Positions 31,534 to 43,306 of a stretch of DNA of 64,000 nucleotides are shown one piece after another (within the stretch, counting starts at the first letter, position 1; each line of letters begins with the position of its first letter). This DNA is from Dipteris shenzhenensis. Lineage: Eukaryota; Polypodiophyta; Polypodiopsida; Gleicheniales. Under the pieces are notes generated by a model that saw only the letters and a list, made by a program, of their open reading frames with translations, had not been told where the DNA came from and ran no database searches. The position numbers were made by a program, and so were the translations under genes. The stretch lies in the NCBI GenBank assembly GCA_047967505.1, contig CM106538.1; one strand, 5' to 3'.

Positions 31534-34500
31534 ATGGCTGGTGGCAAAGATGATTTCTTTGGGGCCTTCGGTGCTGATGATAAACTCGATGGGGTTAACT
31601 ACCCTATGTGGTCATTTATGATGAGGCATGTCTTGGTGGCCAAAAATTTGTGGAATATTGTGAATGGCAATGAGCCTAGGCCTGTCAGGCAGGCTACATC
31701 TTCCACTAGTGATGTCACATCCAGTGGTTCTTCCCGTGATGCCTTTGTACCTCCTACTCAGGAGATGATTCAGTGGGATGGCTGTGATGCTAAGGCACAG
31801 GCATTGATTGCTCTTTCTATTAAGAAGAGTCTTATACCTCATATCAGATCATGCACTACTGCTAAGGACTCTTGGGATAAGCTTGCTTCCTTGTATCAGG
31901 TACGCAATGAGGCCCGTGTTGGCTATCTTCGCAAGCAGCTGAAGGATAGTCGCTGAATGAGGGTGATAACATGGATGCATATCTTACAGCTATCCAAGAT
32001 TTAAAGGAGCAATTGGCTAATATTGATGAGGACATCCCTGACTCACAACTTGTATCAGGCACATTGGATGGGTTGCCTGACTCTTACCAAGGTTTTGCCA
32101 CTACCTTGAGGTTGGTTGCCATGGGCAATGCCAACTATTATTCCTTTGATCAATTGGTTGCACTTTTACTGTAGGAGGAACAGAGCCGTGTGAATCGGAA
32201 TGCCAGTATGCACTCAGATCAGGCCTTTGCAGCCAATGATCGGAATAAGGGGAGATTTCAAAAATCTGTCCCTAAAAATACAGCAAATAATCAGCCTTCT
32301 ACTTCATCCTCTCAGGGCAATCAGAAGAAGAAAAAGAGGTGCAATTATTGCAGGAAGCCGGGCCATGAAATTGCTGAATGTAGGAAGAGGATTGCTTCTG
32401 AAAAGAAGAAGAAAGAAGCTGGACTTTCAGTCACATCTACCTCTGGCACTGATGCAAATACACATGGGCATGCTAATGAGCAAGCTAATTATGCCAGGGA
32501 TCAGAATTGGGGCTTCATTGTTCAATGCCATTACAATCCCCCAGTGCATGATACAGATTCACATGCTTGTATGGCAGTTTCAGCCTCTACATGGTTCTTT
32601 GACAGTGGTGCTTCTAAGCACATCACCTCCTATAAAACTTTGTTTACTTCTCTTGCTGATGCCCCAAAGGGGGGTTCCGTGACATGTGCCAACAATGCAT
32701 CATATATGGTTAAGGGTATTGGGCAGGTGGCTGTTACATCAGTTACAGGCACTATTGTCACTCTGGAGAATGTCTTGTATGTACCAAGCATACGGAAAAG
32801 TCTGATTTCTATTTCAGCCATAGCTACATGTGGATTTCGGATTGTCTTTGATGGGCATAGGTGTGCAGTCTATGACTTAAGTCATGCCGATGCTATTGTA
32901 TTGACTGGTACTCTTCAGGGGGGCTTGTACAGCTTGGATGCATATGACAAATGCAGTGACAGTTCAGCTCATGATGCTCATGCAGTTGATGCAGATGTTT
33001 TGCCTGATACTTATTTGTGGCATGAGAGGTTTGGGCATCTTAACTTTAATGCTATGGTAAAGTTACCAAAAATGGTTGAAGATATGCCACAGCTGCAGAT
33101 TCCTCATAAGCATGTCTGTGAAGCTTGCTTGCTTGGCAAGATGCACCGCTTTGTCATACCTAAGGATGGTAGAGTTGGGGCATCATGCAAGCTATTCTTG
33201 ATTCACAGTGATGTGTGTGGTCCTATGCGGGCCGCTTCCATTGGAGGTTTCTATTATTTTGTGACATTCATTGATGACTTTACCAGGTATACTTGGATCT
33301 TTGCATTGAAGTCCAAGTCAGAGGTGCTTACTTGCTTCAAGCATTTCATTGCCTTGGCTGAAAATGATTCAGGCTCGAAGATTGCACACTTGAGATCAGA
33401 CAGAGGTGGTGAATATATGTCAGAGGAATTTAATGCTTACATGAAATCCTGTGGTATTCATCATGAGTGTACAGTGCCTTACATTCCTCAGCAGAATGGA
33501 GTTGCTGAGAGAAAGAATAGGACAGTTATGGAAATGGCCAAGTGTATGCTTAAGGGCAAGAATTCGCCCAATATGTTTTGGCTGGATGCAGTCATATGTG
33601 CCAATTATGTGCTCAATAGGAGCCCCACCAAAGCATTGAAAACATTCACACCCTGTGAGGCTTGGAAAGGACACAAGCCAACCATTTCTCACATGCGTAC
33701 TTTTGGGTGTTTGGCCTATGCACATGTGCCTTCACAGAGGCGGACAAAGCTGGATGATAAGGCTATAAAATGTATATTTTTGGGATACAGTGAAGAGAGT
33801 AAGGGTTATAGACTTTATGAGCCTTCCACCAGGAGGGTAATTGTCAGTAGAGATGTCATCTTTGATGAGACATCTTCCATGCCCTTGCGGGACTGCAAAG
33901 TGCAGTCTACACTTGGTGTCTCAGATATTTTTGATAGTCTTGTGCCATTGCTTGGATCTGATGACTCAGATGATGCACCACAGGGTTATGCTTCTCCACC
34001 TAATGCTCATTTAAAGCCTACTACACAGTCCGGACAGCCACATGTTTTGACACAGATGCCATGTGCTTCTGAGGACATTGTGGAAGAGGCAGTAGAGCAA
34101 GAATTGGCTGATATTAGACAGCCTAAAAGAGCTCCTCGTTGGCTCTTTGAAACTCTGAAGGACAGCAAACTTGATGCTCCTTTGCAGGCACGTACGAGAG
34201 CTGCAGCAAAAAGAGATTTGGCAAACTCGGTTGCTCATGCATTGATTGCTATCGCATTTGATGAGGAGCGTGTTTGTCACAAAGATGCCTTCTCAAATGA
34301 ATTGTGCATGAAAGCCATGCAGGATGAATTGGACTCCATTCATGCAAACAAAACATGGGAGTTATGTGACTTGCCTGCAGGCAAACATGCAGTAGGGACT
34401 AAGTGGGTATACAAGGTAAAAAGAAAAGCTGATGGTTCAGTTGACAGGTACAAAGCCTGTGTTGTGGCCAAAGGCTATGCTCAGAGAGAGGGCATTGATT

Positions 34501-35798
34501 ATGAAGAGACCTTTGCTCCTACTTCACGCATCACCACCATTAGATGTGTTATTGCCCTAGCTGCCCATAATAATTGGGAGGTGCATCAGTTGGATACAAA
34601 GACAGCATTTCTCAATGGTCTTTTGGCAGAGGAAGTCTATGTTGCTCAACCTCCAAGCTTTGAGGTTGAAGGGTCTGAACGCAAGGTATGCCAGCTTAAG
34701 AAAGCCTTATATGGATTGAAGTAGGCACCCAGGGCTTGGTATGACAGGATACACACTCATTTGCTTAGCCTTGGCTTTCAGAATAGTCCTACAGAAGTTA
34801 CTTTATATATCCGCAAGAGGGGGGCAGATTTGCTGATTTTGATCCTCTATGTGGATGATATGATTCTCACTGGGCCACATCCTGAGAAAATTGCAGATTT
34901 CAAGCGGGAATTACAGCAGTCTTTTTCCATGACTGATCTTGGCCAGTTGCACTACTATTTGGGCATTCAATTTGCTCGATCTGAGGGGGGAATTGTGATG
35001 TCACAATCGAAGTACATTGGGCAGCTTCTACATAGATTTCAGATGGAGGATTGTAAGCCTGTCTCCACCCCATTAGAGACTGGTTTTCATTTCTCTGCTG
35101 AAGATGGCAGTGGTCCATGTGATGCTACCTCGTATCAGCAGGCAGTTGGTTGTTTGCTTTATCTATGTCATACTCGGCCAGACTTGCAGTATGTGGTTTC
35201 TCAGTTGAGTAGATACATGCACAGTCCCACTCATCACCATTGGCATGCAGTGAAACGTGTCTTTAGGTACATCAAAGGCACACAATACTTGGGCCTTGTC
35301 TACAAGGTTGATACTTCACTTATCATGCATGGGTTCACTGATAGTGATTGGGCTGGTTGCCAGGATACACGCAGATCCCACAGTGGCAATTGTTTTATGC
35401 TTGGTTCTTCATGCATCTCATGGTTCAGCAAGAAGCAGGCTACAGTTGCCACATCTAGTTGTGAAGCTGAGTACAGAGCAGCTTTCACAGCTACAGTAGA
35501 GTGTGTTTGGCTACAGAAATTACTTGCAGATCTTCTGGTTGGTCAGACAGCTCCTACCGTCATCCATACTGACAGTCAGAGTGCTTTGGCTATAGCACGA
35601 AATCCAGTGTTTCATGCTCGCACAAAGCACATTGAGGTTCATTATCATTATGTCAAAGAGAGATGGTCAGATGGTGACATCAAGTTGTCTTATGTTCCCA
35701 CTGAGGAGGATTTGGCAGATCTATTCACTAAGGCTCTTCCGCAGCCTAAGTTTGAAGCTTTTCGACAAGCTTTACACTTGGTCCCTTTTGTTACGTGA
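31534..35798 (+). pseudogene. C2 gag-pol polyprotein, three lesions
   Basis: The frame opens MAGGKDDFFGAFGADDKLDG. Domains in order: UBN2-like gag; zinc knuckle CNYCRKPGHEIAEC (about 32341-32382); protease WFFDSGASKH (32590); GAG-pre-integrase WHERFGHL...CEACLLGKMHR (33019-33150); integrase HSDVCGPM, HLRSDRGGEY, GVAERKNR (DDE complete); reverse transcriptase KWVYKVKRKADGSVDRY, HQLDTKTAFLNG and box LYVDDMIL (34847); RNase H SDWAGCQDTRRSHSGN and CEAEYRAAF. Order IN before RT defines Ty1/copia. Lesions: a frameshift near 31955, TAG at 32172-32174 and TAG at 34722-34724; C3/C4 have CAG at both nonsense positions. Confidence 0.95.
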
Positions 35799-35915
35799 TC
35801 TCCCTTCTCAGTACAGTCATAGGTTGCTATATCCACATTGGATGAATTCGTGCAACCATGAGCTAGTCTTTCAGGTATCTTGAGACGTTTCCAGGATACT
35901 TCAGCCCATATTGTC

Positions 35916-35925
35916 GAGGGGGGTT
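35916..35925 (+). promoter_or_regulatory. Polypurine tract of C2
   Basis: gaggggggtt immediately before the right LTR; primes plus-strand DNA synthesis. C3 (ggaggggggttt, 45763-45773) and C4 (gcagggggg, 43022-43030) have equivalents. Confidence 0.85.
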
Positions 35926-36105
35926 TGTAGGCCACTCTATGGGCTATCCATAGGTGTCACTCATTCCTTGGTATGTGCCTTGTAGGCCTAGATATTATCA
36001 GTTAGGACCTATGGTACACTTACTACTAGCTCTAGTTGGGACACCTAGTACATGTATGACACCTAGTTAGGGTTTCATTATATTAGGTGTATCTTTTGTA
36101 TTCTT
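35926..36105 (+). repeat. Right LTR of C2, first part (interrupted by C3)
   Basis: 180 bp matching the start of the left LTR. Ends in ttctt, which is the C3 target site; the remainder is at 46052-46135. Confidence 0.95.
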
Positions 36106-36378
36106 TGTAGGCCATCTTTCGGTGGTTCTAGTGATGCCCTATAGGCCATGGTATGTGCCTTGTAGGCATAAGTGTAGGCACTTATAGTGTTAGTGCCTTC
36201 TATGCCACATAGGACACTTAGTCCTATGTGACACCTAGGACACTTAGTCCTAGGCCTAGATACAAGTACTTTGTACTTGTGTTTTGTAACCTTCTCTATC
36301 AATCTAAGTTTGACATGACTTCTCTTCGACTCACCCTGTACCTGCACTCTCACTCTCTCTCTTCGTTTCGCATCTACA
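36106..36378 (+). repeat. Left LTR of C3
   Basis: TGTAGGCCATCTTT...CATCTACA, 273 bp. Paired with 45774-46046. Contains a duplicated phrase acacttagtcctatg/acacttagtcctagg. Confidence 0.96.
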
Positions 36379-36379
36379 G

Positions 36380-36391
36380 TGGTATCAGAGC
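36380..36391 (+). promoter_or_regulatory. Primer-binding site of C3
   Basis: TGGTATCAGAGC one base after the LTR. Confidence 0.93.
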
Positions 36392-36432
36392 AGGCGTCCA
36401 GCTCCCCAAGTAACAGGTGTATCTGCATTCCC

Positions 36433-36900
36433 TTCCGTATAGTTGTACGGAAGGCCTGGTATTAGCGATCCGTACCTACAATGGTACCTGCGCATCGAGG
36501 GTCATCGTACTGAAGTCGTGCATCGTAGTACACTTCGCCGTACCTTCAGTGGTACCTGTGTCGTGGCTGTCCGTACTGCATGTAGCTGTTGCATCGTTGT
36601 ACTGAAATCGTGCATCGTCGTACGTTGTATTGAAATTGTACACCCGTACCTGCAGTTCGTCGTTGTACGTACGGTGCAGTGATAGATCCGTCGTACTTCC
36701 GTACCGTACGCCGTTTCGTACCTCCACCGTACAAGGTACCTATGCCGTACGATTGTACCTGTGGAGGAGTACAAGGTACTTTCACCGTACCTTCAGTCGC
36801 CAGCAGTCTGTACCAACTTCCCGTACTACGTACTTTCAGTGGTATTCCGTACAGCTTCATTTGGGTATTCCGTACAGATTCACCACAGGTTCTGTACCTT
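36433..36900 (+). repeat. GTAC-rich array in the C3 leader
   Basis: About 31 GTAC tetramers by hand count in roughly 470 bp, many as CCGTAC, TCGTAC or GGTACC, spaced irregularly by 5-40 bp. Random expectation is about two. Not a simple tandem repeat: the sequence between the tetramers varies. Same property in C4 (39719-40075) and weaker in C1 (14900-15035). Confidence 0.9.
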
Positions 36901-36954
36901 TTTCAGCATTGGTTGGAAACAGGTCCTTGGTCTCACTGCAGTCATCTACAGACA

Positions 36955-37260
36955 TTTGCAAATTTGGGGCTTTTGCAGGACATTGGAAAATTTGGGGTTT
37001 TTATTTCCTTTCACCTCCTTTAATTGCAATTTCTTGCAAGAAATTGGAGTTTTGGGATTTGTTCTGCAATTTCTTGTTTAGATTGCAGTACATTGGGTCA
37101 GATTGCAGGACATTTAGTTACATTTGCAAGACATTGAGTCAGATTTGCATACATTGGGTCACATTTGCAAAATTTCAGCAAAATTTGGGGCTTTTCTGAA
37201 TTTGCCCTCTTTTTGGCCTATTTGGGGCTTTTGCCAAATTTGCTGTTTTTTGCAGTGAAC
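36955..37260 (+). repeat. ATTTGGGGCTTTT dispersed repeats in the C3 leader
   Basis: aatttggggctttt-like words at 36963, 36990, 37177 and 37221 with intervening acattgg(a/g)tcag-like phrases (37092-37165). The same word is denser in the C4 leader. Confidence 0.8.
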
Positions 37261-37422
37261 ATTGCCTGTCACAGTCACATTTGGGTCAGATCTGCATTTG
37301 CCCTTTGATTTGGGTAAGACATTTGCAGATATTTGCTGTCATTTTTGGGACAGCCAGCTTTTTGCAGTGATAGCCTTGAGGCTTTTGGGTTTTCAGGTCT
37401 TTTACAGGTTATCACAGTTGCT

Positions 37423-39370
37423 ATGGCTGGGAACAATCAAGATTTATTTGGAGTTCTTCGTGAAGATGATAAGTTGGATGGCACCACTATCCGATTTGGT
37501 CTTATCTCATGAAACATATTCTTGTTGCAAAGCATTTGTGGAATATTGTTTCTGGGGCTGATTTGAGGCCAGCCAATGCTACAGTGGTTGGTTCTACTGC
37601 TGCACCTTCTGCAGGTGGTACTTCTCCTGATGCCTCTTCCTCTAGCACTCCTGCTGCTGCTCTTCCAACTCAAGAATAGTCAAGATGGGATGCAAGAGAT
37701 GCAAATGCACATTCATGCATTGCTTTATCATGCAAGAGAATCATTATTCCACACATCCGGTCTTGCAGGACAGCAAAGGATGCTTGGGATAAATTGGCTT
37801 CTCTATATCAGATTCGCAATGAAGCTCGTGTTGCATATTTGAGAAGGCAATTACAGGAAGTGAATATGAATGAAGGTGAGTCAATGGATGCATATTTGAC
37901 AAAGGTCAAGGACCTCATGGAACAACTTGCCAACATTGATGAGGTGGTGCCAAATTCACAGCTTGTCAGTACTACATTGAATGGACTACCAGATACATAT
38001 CAAGGGTTTGCTACAACCCTTCGATTAGTGGCCATGGGTAATCCAGACCACTATTCTTTTGATCAGCTTGTTACTTTGCTTTTGCAGGAAGAGCAAAGTA
38101 GAGCTAACAGACAAGCCATTATTCCTGATCATGCATTTGCTTCACAACAGACAGGAAGAAGCAAGGCTTCCAAGCCTATGGGCAAGCCAAAATCTGAGCA
38201 CAGCAGCTGCAATTCCTCTACGCACAGCAGCTGCAATTCCTCCCATGCATCTAAAAATACAGGAGATAAGGGAAAGAAGAAAAGATGCAACTATTGTCGC
38301 AAGCCTGGACATGACATTTCAGAATGCAAGAAGCGCATTGCTTCGGAGAAAAAGAAAGCAGGATTGACAGTTAATGCCTCACATGCCATTGAATCCCATG
38401 AGCCAGCAGATGCTTCACATGCACATGCTCTTCAGGATGATTGGGCATGGGCTGTCCATTGCTCATTTGATCCCTCCAAAGCTGATGCACTCTTTGCTGC
38501 TAATGATGCTCAGTCTTGGTACTTTGATAGTGGAGCTTCCAAGCATGTCACATCTTGCAGACAGTTGTTTCATTCTCTAGCTGATGCACCTCGAGGGGGG
38601 ATTGTTACATGTGCCAATAATGCTTCATATGCTGTAAAATGAGTTGGAGATGTGCAGCTCACATCCATTTCCAGCCATCCTGTCACTCTGACAAATGTTC
38701 TTTTTGTGCCTGGAATTGAAGTCAACTTGATTTCAATTTCAGCAATTGCTACTTCAGGTTTCAGAGTAATTTTTTATGGCTACAGATGCCTAGTATATGA
38801 TCTTTGTGATGACAATGCCATAGTTCTCACTGGCACTTTGCAATGAGGGCTTTATCACCTTGATCATCATTCAGCTGCACTTTCTACTGAAGCATTAGCT
38901 ATTTCAGATTCACAGCTTGCTGAAACTCATCTTTGGCATGAGAGAATGGGCCATCTCAATTATAGAGCTCTTGCAAAGCTACATTCACAGCAGATGGCAA
39001 ATGATGTACTCCAGACTCACACAGTTTCTAAACATGTGTGTGAGGGTTGTCTTTTGGGTAAGATGCATCGACGATTTCCTTTTCAAAAGAATTGTCCAAA
39101 ACTCTCACAAAGGAAATTGCAGCTAGTACACAGTGATGTCTGTGGCCCAATGAGGATAAATGCCATTGGAGGATACAAGTATTTCATGACTCTCATTGAT
39201 GATTTCACAAGGTATTGCTGGGTATATCCTTTGAAGGCCAAATCTGAAGTTTTCTTATGCTTTCAGAGCTTGCTGAATATGGTTGAAAATGAATCAGGAT
39301 GCAAGCTTGTCACCCTCAACACAGATAGGGGGGGTGAGTATATGTCAAAGGAGTTTGATGCATTTCTATC
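37423..39370 (+). pseudogene. C3 gag, protease and first half of integrase
   Basis: Opens MAGNNQDLFGVLREDDKLDG, shifts frame near 37490, then continues to the gag core (NEARVAYLRRQLQEVNMNEG), zinc knuckle CNYCRKPGHDISEC (38287-38328) and protease YFDSGASKHVTS (38520). TGA at 38640, then VNLISISAIATSGF, TGA at 38844, WHERMGHLNYRAL, CEGCLLGKMHR (frame change to RFPF), HSDVCGPMRINAIGG, TLIDDFTRYCWVY and LNTDRGGEYMSKEF before C4 cuts in at 39376. TAG at about 37677 corresponds to CAG. A 24-bp duplication (38198-38245) repeats HSSCNSST. Confidence 0.93.
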
Positions 39371-39375
39371 CTCAC

Positions 39376-39629
39376 TGTTAGAATTATAGATATAATTCAG
39401 CAGTGGCCAGTGTAATTTAATAAGCTAGTTAGGGGCACTTTTCCCTCTTTAAGAGGTTTTTCCCCCCTAACCGCAGTTAGTTCACTAACTATGGTTAGTG
39501 ATTACTAAGGTTTTGTCACTAGGACAAAACCTTATCTCTCACTCATTGAGTTGTACTCTTCACACTCTTCTATTGCAACTCAGCTTCCAAGCTTTCAGCT
39601 CTCCAGCTCTCACTCTCCATCTTCTCACA
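39376..39629 (+). repeat. Left LTR of C4
   Basis: TGTTAGAATTATAG...CTTCTCACA, partner at 43031-43301. Confidence 0.95.
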
Positions 39630-39631
39630 TT

Positions 39632-39643
39632 TGGTATCAGAGC
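39632..39643 (+). promoter_or_regulatory. Primer-binding site of C4
   Basis: TGGTATCAGAGC two bases after the LTR. Confidence 0.93.
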
Positions 39644-39718
39644 ATTTGATCCAGCTCCTTGCTTCTTCCTCGTTCAGCTCCAGCCTACAACCCACGCTCC
39701 TGCTGCTACACCTTGCCC

Positions 39719-40075
39719 GTACAGTCCGTACGACTGTACGGAATTCGTACTTCATCTCTGCCCGTCCGTACCCTGTCGTACTGTACCCGCCGTACAGATC
39801 TGCAACACACAGGTCGTGGTACATCGCGTCCGTACAAGTGCCGTGGTCGTCATACATCGTGTCCGTACAAGTGCCGTACAGTCAGTTGCCAGATTGTACG
39901 GTTCGCCGTACAGTTCCGTACCTGTACATACAGCTCGTTGCCACTAGCCGTACAGTTTGGTATCACCGTCCGTACCAGCACATACCTTCTCCGTACTGTC
40001 ATTAGTACTCCGTACTTCCGTACAGTACTTCTGTACTGGTTCTGCTTTCGTACAGCAGGTAATCCTCCGTACAAT
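39719..40075 (+). repeat. GTAC-rich array in the C4 leader
   Basis: About 25 GTAC tetramers by hand count in about 360 bp, mostly CCGTAC or TGTAC. The sequence is otherwise not alignable by eye with the C3 array, so the motif density is conserved more than the sequence. Confidence 0.9.
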
Positions 40076-40139
40076 CTCTGATTCCATATAGGAGAAACTC
40101 GCAGGTGATCTTTGGCAGGCACATTTTGCAGACAACCAT

Positions 40140-40525
40140 TGTTTGGCTCAGTTTTTTGGGAGTACATTTGGGGCGTTTTATTTGTTGCAGACATTGCAAT
40201 CATTTTGTAGTTTCGGAGCTACACTTGGAGCAAACATTGCAGATTTGGTGTGAAATTTGGGGCTTTCTGCTGAAATTACAAAATTTGGGGCTTTTTGTAC
40301 TTCTGCCCCTTTCTGGTTGCAATTTGAAGCTCGAAATTTGGGGCTTTCAGTTTTGCAGTACAATTTCTTGAAGAAATTTGGGGATTTTGTAATTACACTG
40401 CAATCTCGCAGTGAAATTTGGGGCTTTTGCAGACAGAGCGTAATTCTTGCAACATTTGGGGCTTTTGATCAATTTGCCCCTTTCCGGTTGCAATTTCAGG
40501 CCTATTTTGGGGCTTTTGTGTTGGG
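40140..40525 (+). repeat. AATTTGGGGCTTTT repeats in the C4 leader
   Basis: About nine words of the form (A)ATTTGGGG(C/A)(T)TTT at about 40146, 40253, 40281, 40337, 40376, 40415, 40454 and 40504 among others, spaced about 28-50 bp. Related words occur in the C3 leader. Confidence 0.85.
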
Positions 40526-40612
40526 AGAGCAATTTTCGGAGTTTTCAGTTCATACTGCCTTTCTTGAAGTGTTTTGCAGCACTTTTGGGAGATTCTGGAG
40601 AGTTTTTGATGC

Positions 40613-42995
40613 TTGGACAGTCGTGCACAGGGGGCAGCTGCAGAACAAGTTGGTGGTGCAGCTATAGCCACTACTCCAGATCAGAAGAGATGGGATTCAC
40701 GAGATGCCTTAGCTTTGTCATGCATCTCTCTTTCAGTGAAAAGATTTATCATTCCGCATATCCGGTCGTGTAAGACCTCTGAGGCAGCGTGGGATATTTT
40801 AGAAAGCATGTATGCAGCCCGGAATGATGCAAGGGTATCTTTCTTGAAAAGAGAGTTAAGTAATACACATATGGAAGAGGGTGACTCCATGTCAGTCCAC
40901 CTCACAAAGCTACAGGATCTCAGAGAGCAATTGTTAAACATAGATGAAATTATTCTTGATTCAGAGATGATTACAACCACTCTGAATTCTCTTCCTGAGT
41001 CTTATCTCAGCTTTCATACCTCGCTGAACTTATCATTGAGGGGGGGTGCAAATCCTCTCCCTTTTCATGAGTTGATAGGACTTCTGCTTCAGGAAGAGCA
41101 GACCAAGAAAAACTTGGCTTCACGTGCAGGTGAACAAGCCATGCTCTCAAAGTTTAAATAAAAAACAAAGGGACGGGCAAAGACATCAGTAAATCAGCCT
41201 TCCAGTGGGTGAGGACAGCCTTCACAAAAGGCTAAAAATGATGCAAGTAAGCCCAAGAAGAAGGGTTTTTGTCACTACTGCAAAAAGCCAGGTCATCACA
41301 TAGCAAAAAGCCAGGGTGCAAAAACAGTCCCAAACTGGCTGTTATAGACTCTCAGGGAGAGTAAAATTGATGCTCCGTTACCTGGCAGGACTCGCAGTGC
41401 AGCAAGGCACATGGAAGGTGCTAATTCAGTGGAATCAGCATATGCAGGTACTCTTCTTGATGAGGAGGAGCCTGCCACATTCGAAGAGGCAAAGGACAAT
41501 GTGCATTGGATGAATGCCATGCATGATGAGTTGCAGTCCATTGAAAAAAATCAGACTGGGGACGTTGTAGACTTGCCACTAGGTAAACATGCCATTGGCA
41601 CACGCTGGGTTTGCAAGGTCAAATGGAAGCCAGATGGCTGCATTGACAGATATAAGGCAAGGCTGGTTGCTAAAGGCTATGCTCAGAAAAAGGGCATAGA
41701 TTATGAGGAGACATTCGCTCCTACATCCCGGATGACCACCATCCGATCAGTTATTGCAATGGCTGCACATTTTGAGTGGAATGTTCATCAGTTGGACATA
41801 AAAACAGCCTTCTTAAATGGGGACTTGCTGGAAGAGGTGTATGTCAAACAATTTCCAGGCTTTGAAATTACAGCAAATGCACTTCAAGTATGCAAGCTCA
41901 ACAAAGCTTTATATGGGCTGAAACAGGCCCCTCGTGCATGGTATGCCAAGATCCATGCCTTTTTTACCAGCAAGGGGCTGCACAATAGTCCTACTGAGAG
42001 CACCCTCTACATCAAGATGGATGGGGGGGGGAAATTTTAGTCATCCTTCTTTATGTCGATGACTTACTGCTCACAGGGTCCAATGAAGACAAAATTGCAG
42101 ATTTCAAAGCTGATTTGCAGACCAACTTTGACATGTCAGATTTGGGGCTGCTTCACTTTTATTTGGGGATTCAGTTCTCTCATGAGAGACGTGGCACTGT
42201 TATGTCTCAGTCCAAGTATGTGCAGAGGACAGATTTAACATGCATGATTCTAAGCCCATAGCCACTCCCATGGAGCCGGGGCTGAAACTCACAATGCATG
42301 ATGTAGGAGAATTAGTTGATGCCACACTTTACAGTCAGGCTGTTGGATGCCTCATACATCTCTGCAACACTAGACCCGATATTCAGTTTGCAGTATCTCA
42401 GGTGAGCAGGTACATGCACACCCCAAAAACTATGCATTGGCAGGCAGTTAAGCGCATCTTCCGTTATTTGCAGGGCACGAAGTCTTTTGGCTTGCTATTT
42501 CCCAGGGGGGGTGACTTGCATATGCATGTCTACAGTGATTCAGATTGGGCTGGTGATTATGACACTAGGCAGTCCACTAGTGGCAATTGTTTCTTTTTGG
42601 GTAAATCTTGCATTTCCTGGCTGAGTAAGAAACAATCTACAGTGGCTACCTCATCCTGTGAAGCTGAGTATAGGGCAGCTTTCACAGCAACAGTTGAATG
42701 TGTCTGGCTGCGACGTCTATTTGCTGATCTTCATCTGTCTTTGGAGGGTCCTTCTCCAATTCTCACTGATAGTCAGAGTGCCATTGCAGTGGCAAAGAAT
42801 CCAGTGTTTCATGCTCGCACGAAGCACATTGAGGTTCACTATCACTACGTCAGAGAGAAGTTGCATGCAGGAGAGATCAGTATGATCTTTGTGTCCACAC
42901 ATGACAATGTTGCAGATATTTTCACCAAAGCACTACCACGTGAAAAGTTTGAGGCATTTCGCAGTGCCCTGAACTTATATCCGTTTGGTGATTGA
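40613..42995 (+). pseudogene. C4 gag fused to RT and RNase H by deletion
   Basis: gag core (RNDARVSFLKRELSNTHMEEG, LPFHELIGLLLQEEQ), TAA at about 41159, zinc knuckle start CHYCKKPGHHIAK (41271-41310), then directly the pre-RT region (TVPNWLL, TLRESKIDAPLPGRTRSAAR). The knuckle loses its last Cys at the junction near 41310. RT follows: [37 protein letters not shown], a G9 run frameshift near 42025, a catalytic box only out of frame (near 42053), and RNase H SDSDWAGDYDTRQSTSGN and CEAEYRAAF. The protein start is unclear since the usual N-terminus of gag is missing. Confidence 0.9.
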
Positions 42996-43030
42996 TCAGC
43001 CTTGTACATGACATTGGCACTGCAGGGGGG

Positions 43031-43301
43031 TGTTAGAATTATAGATATAATTCAGCAGCGACCAATGTAATTTAATAAGCTAGTTAGGGGCACTTTTCCC
43101 TCTTTAAGAGGTTTTTTCCCCTAACCACAGTTAGTTCACTAACTATGGTTAGTGACTACTAAGGTTTTGTCACTAGGACAAAACCTTATCTCTCACTCAT
43201 TGAGTTGTACTCTTCACACTCTTCTATTGCAACTCAGCTTCCAAGCTTTCAGCTCTCCAGCTCTCACTCTCTTGCTCTCTCTCACTCTCCATCTTCTCAC
43301 A
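43031..43301 (+). repeat. Right LTR of C4
   Basis: 271 bp; carries an extra cttgctctctctcactctc stretch relative to the left LTR. Confidence 0.95.
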
Positions 43302-43306
43302 CTCAC

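Larger units (their letters stand above)
39376..43301 (+). mobile_element. Ty1/copia element C4, internally deleted, inserted in C3 integrase
   Basis: LTRs 39376-39629 (254 bp) and 43031-43301 (271 bp; a 19-bp insertion and about 6 substitutions separate them). Target-site duplication ctcac at 39371-39375 and 43302-43306. Total 3.9 kb against about 6 kb for its relatives because protease, pre-integrase and integrase are missing. Retains PBS, leader, gag, RT, RNase H and polypurine tract, so it could have been mobilised only with enzymes supplied in trans. Confidence 0.95.

Noticed and set aside
36416-36860. Overlapping arginine/tyrosine-rich frames on both strands
   Set aside because: Arise from the palindromic GTAC array, which is open in several frames; not coding.
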